Source of the DNA: a virus
Direction: 5' to 3' (one strand)
DNA: 39,329 nucleotides
IMG/VR virus record: IMGVR_UViG_3300042907_000073
Coordinates: 1-39,329 of that record
Shown: positions 14,288 to 22,527 of the stretch, in pieces
Layout of the letters: each line of letters opens with the position of its first letter
Numbering within the stretch: the first letter of the stretch is position 1
The notes under the pieces: model-generated
Seen by the model: only the letters and a program-made list of their open reading frames with translations
The model's database searches: none
Told to the model about the DNA's origin: nothing
Made by a program: the position numbers and the translations under genes

Positions 14288-16892
14288 AAAACTTACCGAT
14301 AACTTCAGAGAACTGAACACCAGTTGGGACAGCAACGAAGTTAAGCTGGATAAAGTTAATGCTTCTAGCAGGTTTAATATAGATGTCTCCAACAAACTGA
14401 TTGGTGTCAATAATTTGTGGAGTGTTATTAGTGTCGTCACATACAACATAGAAGTCCGTAATACCACGACGTCCCTTGATGGTGCGTAGGTATGGTGTTA
14501 CAAGATTTCTAAACTGTGCTCTAGTGAAAGCATCATTGAACTCGAATAGCTGATATTTAGCAGCAGTAGCAATTGCCTTCTCAAGAACAATAAACAATCT
14601 GCGAACGTTAATACGATCGAATGCAGATGGCTTATCCTGAAGTGTCTTATCTCCATAAAGAACAGTTCCCTGTCCTGGGAATGTTACAACAGGGTTGATG
14701 CCGTTGCTATAGAGAACGTCACGTTCAGCCTTGCGTGGGTTAAATGCTAGTTTCACAAGGTTCTTGATATGACCACGGTTGAAACCAGCTGGTGACCACC
14801 AAGCGTCATTTGTAGTATCTGTTCTTGCGCAGATACCAGCAATGTCACCATTTAGTGGGACCCAACGATAAACGTCGTTGTAACGGTCATACTGATACTT
14901 ATAACCTGAATCCATGATAGCATAAGAAGAACTGTTTAGAGCGCCTCTCCATGCCTTTAGATCCACAGCTTCATCGCCGACGTTATTAAGAACAGTTGAT
15001 CTTTCTGGAGATACTAGAACAACACAATCTCTTCTAGTTTCTGCTAGATTATCAATCAAGTAATTAGCAAGCTGATAACCTGATACAGTTCTACCTCCAA
15101 CTGAAGTAGTTCCACCGACTGGCTTTCCTTGGATAACCAATGAGATGTCAATGTCTTCAGCTGACTGGAATAGGTCATATGCTGCACCTAGAATGCCAAT
15201 TGTAGCTGTTGATTCATTTAAACCATCAGCACCAAGCGCAAAAGTGATATTTGCAGGGGCAGAAGAGGAGGCCGATACAACGTTTAGAGCAGTTGCCGAT
15301 GGAGCGCTACTACGATCGTTTGCCCAACGGATATAATTAGAATTCTGGTTAATTATATCTTTGTAGTAGTTACCTGTACCGTCGTTGTTCTTACCATCAG
15401 TAGCACGTGATAGACCCTTATAAACTTCAAGAATTGTTCCTGGAGTTCCGGTAAACTTACCACCATCGTCAACAACTACAACGTGAAGTTCATCCTGTGC
15501 AGAAGTATTACCGTTATAAAGAACGTAATCTGACTGACCAGGAGCAACATCAACAACGTTAAAGAATTCCCAATAACGCTGAACAGTGTTAGTTGTGAAG
15601 TTAGTTCTTAGTCTATATGGATCTTCAAAATCAATCTCAACCACTGTAGTATTTGCAACTAGAGTTGCATTAGCTCCAGAAGTATAAGATATATCAATCT
15701 CTTCACCAAATGGTGTCAAAGATAGTTTTAGACCTGAAGAATTAGCCTGAATGACGTTATAGTTAATACCCTGAGTCAAACCAGTGATCTGGCTATTACC
15801 AGCAGTGTTAGAATAGTTAACAATATCACCGTTTGAATAAGGATTATTGGCAATAGTGATAAAGTTAGTATTGCTAGAAACGTCTAGACCGCTGAAACCA
15901 ATAGTTGAAGTGTTAATGTAAGTTGAATTGCTACCTACAGAAACATTTTTAACCATCAAATACTGCTGATTAATTGAACTATTACCAGCTAGGATCTGAT
16001 CGCCGGCAGCTACTTTAGCAGCAACAGCGTTTGCAGCAGCATTTGTAGTGCCAGCAAACTTAATTGTTGCAACGTTTGAACCGAGGCGGAATTCCAGTAG
16101 AGCGTTTGCGGAAACGCCACTACCAGCAACGTTTGCACCAACTAGAGCAACATTTGAATTGAAACTATCAGCGTTATCGCAGATACCAATTCTTAGAGAA
16201 TTGCCCATTTCTCCAGGGAATCTTGCAACGTAAATAACGTCTGGATCGAAGTTTCCGTCCTTATCAGCATAGTCGTTATCATTCTTTACAATCTGATTTA
16301 CCAGATTAGCTACGAAAGAATTAGCCCCAAAAGCTGAAGAATTTGGTTCCATAGCTACAGAGGTATAAACTGAAACTGGATCAGCAAAATAGAAACTTAC
16401 GCCGTTCTGAGTAGCAGTAACATTGCTTGAAAGAGTTACAGAGCTTGAGTTCTTTGAGACAACAGAAATAGTTGATAGAACGTTAGTGTTTACTGAACTG
16501 TTACCAAATGTAATGTTAGCGTTTGAACACTGAGTTAGATACATACCAACTGTGATTGCAGTTGTGCTAGAAAGCAATAGAACGTTGTTTGCGCCAGATG
16601 TATTACCTGAAACAACTGGAGTTGCACCAGTAACGTCAGCAGCACGTGAAACCCATAGACGGTTTGTATATGATAGAAAGTTTGCAGCTGTGAAAAATGT
16701 TTCTCCGTTGAAATTGGTTGGTTTACCAAATCTAGAAACCAGTGCATTTTCAGAGTCGATTAGAACTCTTTCTCCGATTGGACCCCAACGGAATACGCCA
16801 GCAAAGGCGCCATCAGTTGTGGCGACTGAAGGAACGACTGTTGTAAGGTCGATCTCAGATACATTTACTCCAGGTGATAGTTGGAAAGCCAT
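14286..16892 (-). CDS. 18: Tail sheath protein gp18, enlarged
   Basis: The product is 868 aa against 659 in T4. gp18 makes the contractile sheath. The N-terminus MAFQLSPGVNVSEIDLTTVVPSV with FAGVFRWGPIGERVLI, and the C-terminal third (VSPERSTVLN, LKAWRGAL...YAIMDSGYKYQYDRYND, PAGFNRGHIKNLVKLAFNP, GINPVVTFPGQGTVLYGDKTL, FDRINVRRLFIVLEKAIA) are characteristic. The extra length lies in the middle: Asn/Ser/Ala-rich beta-like stretches, including a segment near 330-410 with NNPYSNGDIVNY and LTQGINYNVIQANSSG that resembles beta modules in phage fibres. These probably form domains on the outer sheath surface. A late box (16938-16945) precedes the gene. Confidence 0.96.
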   Translation of the reverse strand: MAFQLSPGVNVSEIDLTTVVPSVATTDGAFAGVFRWGPIGERVLIDSENALVSRFGKPTNFNGETFFTAANFLSYTNRLWVSRAADVTGATPVVSGNTSGANNVLLLSSTTAITVGMYLTQCSNANITFGNSSVNTNVLSTISVVSKNSSSVTLSSNVTATQNGVSFYFADPVSVYTSVAMEPNSSAFGANSFVANLVNQIVKNDNDYADKDGNFDPDVIYVARFPGEMGNSLRIGICDNADSFNSNVALVGANVAGSGVSANALLEFRLGSNVATIKFAGTTNAAANAVAAKVAAGDQILAGNSSINQQYLMVKNVSVGSNSTYINTSTIGFSGLDVSSNTNFITIANNPYSNGDIVNYSNTAGNSQITGLTQGINYNVIQANSSGLKLSLTPFGEEIDISYTSGANATLVANTTVVEIDFEDPYRLRTNFTTNTVQRYWEFFNVVDVAPGQSDYVLYNGNTSAQDELHVVVVDDGGKFTGTPGTILEVYKGLSRATDGKNNDGTGNYYKDIINQNSNYIRWANDRSSAPSATALNVVSASSSAPANITFALGADGLNESTATIGILGAAYDLFQSAEDIDISLVIQGKPVGGTTSVGGRTVSGYQLANYLIDNLAETRRDCVVLVSPERSTVLNNVGDEAVDLKAWRGALNSSSYAIMDSGYKYQYDRYNDVYRWVPLNGDIAGICARTDTTNDAWWSPAGFNRGHIKNLVKLAFNPRKAERDVLYSNGINPVVTFPGQGTVLYGDKTLQDKPSAFDRINVRRLFIVLEKAIATAAKYQLFEFNDAFTRAQFRNLVTPYLRTIKGRRGITDFYVVCDDTNNTPQIIDTNQFVGDIYIKPARSINFIQLNFVAVPTGVQFSEVIGKF

Positions 16893-16937
16893 TTATTTTT
16901 CTCCCTTTTGCGAGAACTTACAATTATGAATTTTTTA

Positions 16938-16945
16938 TATTTATA
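16938..16945 (-). promoter_or_regulatory. Late promoter TATAAATA for gene 18
   Basis: An exact late octamer lies on the minus strand in the 65-base gap between genes 17 and 18, 45 bases before the gene 18 ATG. No hairpin terminator is seen in the gap, so gene 18 may also be reached by read-through from gene 17. Confidence 0.7.
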
Positions 16946-16957
16946 AAATGAGCTTTT

Positions 16958-18598
16958 TTAGAAGTCCTGCGGTTGGTTCCACATCCAAGAATCACCTACA
17001 AATCTTTCATATTCTTCTTCTACAAAATCATCCCTTCCGGAATCCACAAACCCAAACGGAGCAAGATCCTGCTCAATGTCATCCTCAGTTTTATCTCTAA
17101 GAGACATAAGAGTATTGATATTGGTATAGTCTTTAAAGTATTGTTGATCTGATAGCCAAGCAAAGAGAACTAAACACATTACTAAGTCATCGTGTTTACC
17201 AGACTCTGCTTCGTATGAAGTTCCCTTTTTAGAAAAGGTGCCTAATTCACTGATAGTGTTCACATCGTTTACTATCAGCTGGTTTTGCTCGACCAGTAGT
17301 TTTAAAATAGAACACCCAATAGATTTTACAATTTTGGTGGTCCTAATACCCTTATCAACACTACCGCCACCAAATCCAGTAGTGATTCTCTTACCAGATC
17401 TACCAGCGTTTTCGGTAAAGAGAACATTTTCATAACCAAAATCATAATTAAGAGAAGTTGAAACCTGTTCACCTATATCGTTCACCTCAACAAGAACTGA
17501 AGCGTTGTTATAAGCCTTAGCAGTTCGGTGAATAATATCGGCATAATCTAACGGGGTAATGGCATTATTTCTATAAACACCCACTTGTTGATAAGGCATA
17601 GAAGTAACATCTATCAACTGAAATGCTGAATAGTCCAACCCCTTACCACGAGAAACGTCACATACCATCATATAAACATGATTAGGTTCTACGGCTTTAA
17701 ATTGGGTCAACCCATCTTTTTGTAAGATTGGGTTTTCAGAAACTAACTCTTTAAGTTTCCAACCAGCAATCAAGGTACCAGAAGAACCTAAGAATTCGCA
17801 ATTATACTCCTGATCGAACTTCTCGAGATCAAAGTTCATACCAGCTAGAGTATCAGCCTTCCACTTTTCATCTCTGCCAGGAACCGCTTGCCAATTAACT
17901 AAAATCGGATGGTATCCATTAGTTCCCTTTTCGGCATTAGCCCAAGTAGCATGGAAATGGTTCAAACCGTTCGGAGTTGAAACCAGAATAATCTTTGATT
18001 CCGAGCCTGACGAAATAGTAGGATAAACCGAGGTAAAGAATTCATCCCAGTTATCAATGAACGCCGCTTCGTCGATGAATAGAAGGTTGATGGTATAACC
18101 ACGGATGGCGCTGGCGGAAGTAGCAGCAGCCAAAACACGGCTGTTATTTTCAAGGACGAATGAACCTTTGTTCCATTCAACAACACCCTGCTGAAGCCAT
18201 TTTGGTAAGTGCTGGTAAGCCAACTGAACACGACCAAGAATTTCTCGAGCCGTATCGCCCTTGTTGGCTAGTAGGGCTACGGTCTTATCAGGATGAAAAA
18301 TTATATACCAAAGAATAAACGCACAGGTAGTAGTTGACTTACCTGCCTGACGAGCGGTGGTAACAATTGTATAACGGTTGTCTTTAAATGATGTTACCAT
18401 TTCTTTCTGGTAACCATACAAATTGAAACTTGTAAGACCCTCATTAATTGAGATGATCTTCATATAGTTTTCAGTAAAATATATGGGATCGTTCTGACAT
18501 CTAACATACTCCTGAACAAGATCTGGAGTCCATTCAATGTTCTGATTAGTTTTCTTTAGAAGAACGTTACCCTTATAACCACCCACCAACTCATTCAT
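16958..18598 (-). CDS. 17: Terminase large subunit gp17
   Basis: This 546-aa DNA packaging motor (T4 gp17 is 610 aa) joins an N-terminal ATPase to a C-terminal RNase H-like nuclease. Visible motifs are Walker A TARQAGKST (81-89), Walker B LLFIDEAAF (172-180), coupling motif STPNG (207-211), and nuclease acids D314 (in VCDVSRG), E371 (in VEVNDIG) and D470/D471 (in GKHDDLVM). All match T4 D401, E458 and D542. The gene overlaps gene 16 by eight bases with the ATGAATGA pattern. It would assemble on the gp20 portal with gp16 and cut concatemers in headful packaging. Confidence 0.98.
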   Translation of the reverse strand: MNELVGGYKGNVLLKKTNQNIEWTPDLVQEYVRCQNDPIYFTENYMKIISINEGLTSFNLYGYQKEMVTSFKDNRYTIVTTARQAGKSTTTCAFILWYIIFHPDKTVALLANKGDTAREILGRVQLAYQHLPKWLQQGVVEWNKGSFVLENNSRVLAAATSASAIRGYTINLLFIDEAAFIDNWDEFFTSVYPTISSGSESKIILVSTPNGLNHFHATWANAEKGTNGYHPILVNWQAVPGRDEKWKADTLAGMNFDLEKFDQEYNCEFLGSSGTLIAGWKLKELVSENPILQKDGLTQFKAVEPNHVYMMVCDVSRGKGLDYSAFQLIDVTSMPYQQVGVYRNNAITPLDYADIIHRTAKAYNNASVLVEVNDIGEQVSTSLNYDFGYENVLFTENAGRSGKRITTGFGGGSVDKGIRTTKIVKSIGCSILKLLVEQNQLIVNDVNTISELGTFSKKGTSYEAESGKHDDLVMCLVLFAWLSDQQYFKDYTNINTLMSLRDKTEDDIEQDLAPFGFVDSGRDDFVEEEYERFVGDSWMWNQPQDF

Positions 18599-18998
18599 TA
18601 TTCTTCATATCCTTAAGAACTTTTTGTAATTCTGCTGTAGAACCTACGAATAGATTGTTATTGATAGTTTGCGCTTTCTCGCTAATTGGTGAGTCTTTTG
18701 CATCAATTTCACGGATCTTAGACTGAAGTTCTAACAACTCTTTATTAGTGCTTACCACTGTATCCATGAGTTTAGCTAGAACTTCGAATGCACGTGGGTG
18801 CTGCGATTGACCAGCTATTTCAGATAGCTTATCAATTGCTTCTTGACCTGTTTGGATAACTTCGTAAAGATTAGCTCGGGCTGCTTCAAAATCGTTTCTA
18901 GCAGAATCATCATGAGCTTTGGCTATCAAAGTATCAATTTGTTTTTCATATTGTAACGGAGTAAGAGACTTATCCGATTCATCATTTTTTTCTGTCAT
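18591..18998 (-). CDS. 16: Terminase small subunit gp16
   Basis: The product is 135 aa (T4 gp16 is 164 aa). It is almost wholly helical and charged, with a central EAARANLYEVIQTGQEAI...LSEIAGQSQHPRAFEVLAKLMDTVVSTNKELLELQ block that matches the coiled-coil oligomerisation core of gp16-type small terminases. It regulates gp17 ATPase and nuclease activity and recognises DNA for packaging. Its ATG overlaps the gene 15 stop (ATGA) and its 3' end overlaps gene 17, so 15-16-17 are translationally linked. Its own ribosome site is weak, fitting low-level coupled translation. Confidence 0.92.
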   Translation of the reverse strand: MTEKNDESDKSLTPLQYEKQIDTLIAKAHDDSARNDFEAARANLYEVIQTGQEAIDKLSEIAGQSQHPRAFEVLAKLMDTVVSTNKELLELQSKIREIDAKDSPISEKAQTINNNLFVGSTAELQKVLKDMKNNE

Positions 18999-19852
18999 TC
19001 TATCTCATCAGTGTTGTAGATTTGAGTTATGAAACCATAATCGTCATCAGAATTTACTTCAATATAAGGAACAGTTCCTGTATTGGCGTTTGGACCACCA
19101 AAGTAATTTATAGGGTTACCATTAGCGTCTAATCCAGGTTGAACTGTTATCTTTTCTGCCATTGGGGTAACACCCTTACCTTCAGCGGCAGTGTTTGTTG
19201 AAGGTATATAAAACTGTGTTCTAACAAATTTAATGATACCAGAAGATCTAATAGGACCATAAAGATAGCCTTTTAGAACAAAATCTAATTGCCAAATTAT
19301 AGCTCTTCTTTCACTATAAGCTCCATCATATGTGTCAGAATAGCTGATATTATTTAATATGATTGGAATATCCATTGTAACATTAACTTCTGGTATTAAG
19401 TTACATGTTGTTGTCCAATCAGGAGTAAAATAAGGAAGTATTTGTTCAACAATTTTTGTTCCATCTTCAGCGTTTTTAGCGTAAATGTAAACTTTGAAAT
19501 CTATATTATATGGAACAGGATTATACTGATATTTGAATTTATCAGCGTCAGTAGCATCCCTAACTGAAACTTTACCAACAGTGTTTAATTTTCTAGAACC
19601 GTCATAAACCATTTTACCCATTTCAAAGGAAATCATAGGTAAAGGCGCAACTGCACTTGGTTTATCTAATGCTGGATCTTGGATAATTCTAGCTAACATT
19701 TTATCTTTAGGAGCATATGTAATAGGAACTCTTACTAAAGATGTAACTGTGCCAGAAGAATCAGTTTTAGTTATACGAATCTGATTAAGTAAGGTTCCCA
19801 TAAGAATTACATATTTTCTTATAAGACCAAAATAAAACGGTGAACCAAACAT
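18995..19852 (-). CDS. 15: Tail sheath stabiliser / terminator gp15
   Basis: The product is 285 aa (T4 gp15 is 272 aa). gp15 forms a hexameric ring capping the finished tail, which joins it to the head. The N-terminus MFGSPFYFGLIRKYVILMGTLLNQIRI closely follows the T4 gp15 start pattern (MFG-Y-F..RYATLMG.L...I.I). The following VPITYAPKDKMLARI, LPMISFEM, RDATDADKFKYQYNPVPYNIDF and ILPYFTPDW segments are family features. The ATG overlaps the gene 14 stop as TAATG. The last 60 residues, including an acidic SDDDYGF stretch, extend the T4 pattern. Confidence 0.95.
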   Translation of the reverse strand: MFGSPFYFGLIRKYVILMGTLLNQIRITKTDSSGTVTSLVRVPITYAPKDKMLARIIQDPALDKPSAVAPLPMISFEMGKMVYDGSRKLNTVGKVSVRDATDADKFKYQYNPVPYNIDFKVYIYAKNAEDGTKIVEQILPYFTPDWTTTCNLIPEVNVTMDIPIILNNISYSDTYDGAYSERRAIIWQLDFVLKGYLYGPIRSSGIIKFVRTQFYIPSTNTAAEGKGVTPMAEKITVQPGLDANGNPINYFGGPNANTGTVPYIEVNSDDDYGFITQIYNTDEIE

Positions 19853-20580
19853 TAAATGTTACCTTCGCTAAATGGATCTAAAGAACTGAAGTCAACAAAC
19901 ATGTCAGACTCTGTTTGAATTTCGTCATTGTCTGAAGCTGGAACTAAATCTTCCAATGAGAATTTTTCTAATACTAGATAATCGCCCTCTTCAGTCATAA
20001 TAGAAATTTTATTAGAACTTTCTGTTCTTATTGTCCAATCCAGAATATTTGTATCGTTCTTTCTTTGAATAGAATCAATTTCTGGAATACCTGTATTGAA
20101 CAGTTCTCCGGAATATTCAAACACTTCACAAGTCATTTCCCATGTTTGAAGTGCACCTAGCTGATAAAACATTTCATATTTGTTAACATACTTAATCTGA
20201 AACGCTCTTTGATTCAAAGGAAAATAGATAATATCTCCTTCGTTTGGTCTTACCTGTGCGGTAAACTCACCAACTTCTTCATTAAAGATTCTACGGGCAA
20301 CAGAGAATACAACTTGATTGCGAATTTCAACGCCAAACTTAGATAGAAATTCTTGATCGCCACTAAACCCGTCAATGGATTTAATATACATTTCTATAGG
20401 ATAAGCTACTTCATAAGAAGATTGATCGTCCGCTCCATACACATCATCGTAATTGTTTAATTTACGAGGAACGTAATATATGTCATGTCCGTATATTTTT
20501 ATCGACTCAATTACCAAATTCTCAAGAAGTAGTTGTTCTTGAGATGCTTGGAAATTGTTGAAGAAAAAGTTAGTGGCCAT
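19852..20580 (-). CDS. 14: Neck protein gp14
   Basis: The product is 242 aa (T4 gp14 is 256 aa). With gp13 it forms the neck that closes the filled head and takes the tail. Segments matching the T4 family pattern are LVIESIKIYGHDIYYVPRKL near the N-terminus, MYIKSIDGFSGDQEFLSKFGVEI, GDIIYFPLNQRAFQIKYV, MFYQLGALQTWEM and FEYSGE. The C-terminal part ends in an acidic DEIQTESDMFVDFSSLDPF tail. It starts two bases past the gene 13 stop and overlaps gene 15, consistent with a 13-14-15-16-17 operon. Confidence 0.95.
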   Translation of the reverse strand: MATNFFFNNFQASQEQLLLENLVIESIKIYGHDIYYVPRKLNNYDDVYGADDQSSYEVAYPIEMYIKSIDGFSGDQEFLSKFGVEIRNQVVFSVARRIFNEEVGEFTAQVRPNEGDIIYFPLNQRAFQIKYVNKYEMFYQLGALQTWEMTCEVFEYSGELFNTGIPEIDSIQRKNDTNILDWTIRTESSNKISIMTEEGDYLVLEKFSLEDLVPASDNDEIQTESDMFVDFSSLDPFSEGNI

Positions 20581-20582
20581 GA

Positions 20583-21323
20583 TTATCCAATCATATCAGT
20601 TGCTGGCAAGCTGTATGTGTAAATCATTTCTCTTTCTAAGGCTTCTCTTTCTTGAGTGGCTTCATCGTATATTTTCTGACCATTGAAAGTTAAGCCTCCA
20701 GGCATTTTCATACCTTCAAACTTTTTAAGATTTTGACCCCACTGCTGTTTAATCAAACAAGAAGCATAACGCCCTAACCAACGATCGCCCCAAGCATCAG
20801 AATAAACTGCAGGGTCTACGATTTGATATGCTTCAACGATTAGATAATTACCAACAGCAACTTGATCCCAAGACATGTCAATGTAAAGTCTATTAATATG
20901 TCTATTATATCTAAGTGGTTGTTGTCCAACTAGCATTTGTTCTAGGAACTGAACATGATTCATGGCCATATAATATGGCACCATAGAAACTGATGTCAAA
21001 GTGTAAAGATCGTTTAGTGCAATCTGATAACGGATATTGAATAGGTTATTCAAACCAAGCGCAGAGCCAAGAGGGAAGATATTTACCGCTCCAATTATGT
21101 TCTCTGGGAGAGTAATATATTTGTTGGCAATATCAGTTGAGTCTATTTGTCTTTTATAATAGGTCTTTTCAGAACCATCAAAATGATAATCCCAATAATA
21201 TCTTAGAGCTTCGTCAATACGATCTGAAACCTGATCGTCGTCGACGTTGATTTCAACAACTGGTTTACCTAATTTTCTTAGGCAATATTCAGTAAATTCT
21301 GCTCTTGTTGTTGGCACTGCCAT
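20583..21323 (-). CDS. 13: Neck protein gp13
   Basis: The product is 246 aa (T4 gp13 is 309 aa). gp13 is the head completion protein that binds the portal after packaging. The N-terminal FTEYCLRKLGKPVVEINVDDDQVSDRIDEAL and YYWDYHFDGSEKTYYK are typical of this family, as is the later LQNDL-like region with YMAMNHVQFLEQMLVGQQPLRYNRH and the C-terminal GWLGRY-like DRWLGRYASCLIKQQWGQNLKKF. It opens the T4-order structural block. An ACTAAATA-like late box (GCTAAATA) lies 28 bases upstream of the ATG. Only two bases separate it from gene 14. Confidence 0.94.
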   Translation of the reverse strand: MAVPTTRAEFTEYCLRKLGKPVVEINVDDDQVSDRIDEALRYYWDYHFDGSEKTYYKRQIDSTDIANKYITLPENIIGAVNIFPLGSALGLNNLFNIRYQIALNDLYTLTSVSMVPYYMAMNHVQFLEQMLVGQQPLRYNRHINRLYIDMSWDQVAVGNYLIVEAYQIVDPAVYSDAWGDRWLGRYASCLIKQQWGQNLKKFEGMKMPGGLTFNGQKIYDEATQEREALEREMIYTYSLPATDMIG

Positions 21324-21350
21324 TTAATTACCTTTGAATTATGTTTATAA

Positions 21351-21815
21351 TTATTTAGCGGATTGTTCTTGTGAAGATTGTTTAGCAAGTTCTAATAATT
21401 TTTGAAATTCTTCCTCTGTTATCCATTTAATATTATTGTTATCCCAAAAATATTTTTTACCATCATCTGGATAAGGGAATGGAGGAATCCATTCAATTTT
21501 TGCTTCATCTAACGTCCATGTATCTTTAAATGGAAATATTTCTTTTGATATTCTAATTTTTTCTGCTTTTTCAGATGGAGTTAAATCTCTAATTATATGA
21601 ACATCTCTCCAGATATTATCAATTTTTTCATAATGGGTGCTATCATGAGTTTTTGATTGATCATATATTGGTAAAGGAACTCTTATAAATTTTTCAAATC
21701 CTTGAGGCGGATTATCAACGTCTAAATCGGGATAAAACTGCCTCAGATTCCATTCTGCGATTGGATGTTCAAAAGGTTTTCCTTCTACAACTCTAATAAA
21801 AAAATGTTCAGACAT
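21351..21815 (-). CDS. Unrecognised 154-aa protein between the adhesins and the neck genes
   Basis: The start is set at ATG 21815 rather than an in-frame ATG at 21887, because it follows a GGAG site 5 bases away and begins right at the stop of the glycine-rich gene; the longer form would overlap that gene by 71 bases. The product is soluble, rich in aromatic residues and proline (IPPFPYPDDGKKYFWDNNN), and helical at the end. The opening MSEHFFIRVVEGKPFEHPI and EWNLRQFYPDLDVDNPP give the impression of a compact domain. No motif is recognised. Its place after a fibre gene suggests a fibre assembly factor or minor tail part, which is inference only. Confidence 0.7.
   Translation of the reverse strand: MSEHFFIRVVEGKPFEHPIAEWNLRQFYPDLDVDNPPQGFEKFIRVPLPIYDQSKTHDSTHYEKIDNIWRDVHIIRDLTPSEKAEKIRISKEIFPFKDTWTLDEAKIEWIPPFPYPDDGKKYFWDNNNIKWITEEEFQKLLELAKQSSQEQSAK
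21352..21358 (-). promoter_or_regulatory. Late-promoter-like box CTAAATA for the gene 13-17 operon
   Basis: The minus strand reads GCTAAATA overlapping the stop codon of the 154-aa gene, 28 bases before the gene 13 ATG. A TATAAACA sequence lies a few bases downstream. Position matches that of the same box before 24875 and 405. No terminator separates it from the fibre genes. Confidence 0.45.
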
Positions 21816-21816
21816 T

Positions 21817-22527
21817 TTAACTCCAATTAATTGTGACCCAACCGTTAGCTCCATTGCCTGGGGTGCCGGCGTTATAACCTCCAACATTTACTCCGCCACC
21901 CCCTCCGACGGTTACAGGATAAGACCCTGCCCAGACAGGAAACCCAGAAGTTATTTGATGTGACCATTGTTGAGTAACTTTTCCTCCAGCGCCGCCATTA
22001 CCACCGCTATATGCTGGTTGGAAGGCATAATTGAAATATCCGCTACCACCACCTCCACCAGCTCCTCCGCCTCCGGTTGTTACAGATCCTCCTGATCCTC
22101 CACCATTAGTACCTGCACCACCGAAACTTGCAAATCCACCGCCACCACCACCTGTCCCAGCAGTAGCAGATAATCCATTAAAAGAACTGTTGGCGCCACT
22201 GTTTCCTCCAGATCCGCCTTCGGCTATAGCAAAATAATATAAAAAAGCATAATAAGCGCCTTCACCACCACCACCGCCACCTGCCGCAACATTAGCAAAA
22301 ACTGTCTGGTATGGATATACTAACCATGAATATGAACCAGGAGTGCTGTAAGTATTACTTCCTGCCGCTGGTTTCCCATAACCAGTACTTATGGATATCG
22401 ATCCAGAAGGAACACCAAAAAGATATCTAGTGTTAGCTTCTCCAATAGAAATTTCAGAAGTGGCATTTCCTTTTGTTATAGTTGCGATATCTGAAAATGA
22501 TATTTGTCCGCTAGATGGTAATGCCAT
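21817..22527 (-). CDS. Glycine-rich adhesin-like tail protein
   Basis: This 236-aa protein opens with MALPSSGQISFSDIATI, a start I recall from many phage tail-fibre-associated proteins, and then TYSTPGSYSWLVY. Residues about 80-215 contain repeated runs of five to six Gly split by short aromatic or Ala/Ser segments. Runs like these form the polyglycine II helix bundles of the T2/S16-type gp38 distal adhesin. The end, GNGANGWVTINWS, closes a beta domain. A role in receptor binding at a fibre tip is likely but inferred. It is coupled by TAATG to the S74 fibre gene before it, which may be its carrier. The Gly codons make this a GC-rich island in the AT-rich genome. Confidence 0.78.
   Translation of the reverse strand: MALPSSGQISFSDIATITKGNATSEISIGEANTRYLFGVPSGSISISTGYGKPAAGSNTYSTPGSYSWLVYPYQTVFANVAAGGGGGGEGAYYAFLYYFAIAEGGSGGNSGANSSFNGLSATAGTGGGGGGFASFGGAGTNGGGSGGSVTTGGGGAGGGGGSGYFNYAFQPAYSGGNGGAGGKVTQQWSHQITSGFPVWAGSYPVTVGGGGGVNVGGYNAGTPGNGANGWVTINWS

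Noticed and set aside
16552-16929. 125-aa plus-strand ORF opposite gene 18, and a 108-aa one at 11698-12024 opposite gene 20
   Set aside because: Both are antisense to strongly conserved genes and have composition typical of complement frames. No promoter or ribosome site supports them.
21816-21887. 24-residue N-terminal extension of the 154-aa gene
   Set aside because: It overlaps the end of the glycine-rich adhesin gene, lacks a clear ribosome site, and the internal ATG at 21815 has a GGAG site and clean junction.
22031-22237. Plus-strand ORF of almost pure proline
   Set aside because: It is the complement of glycine codons in the adhesin gene and has no ribosome site or promoter.
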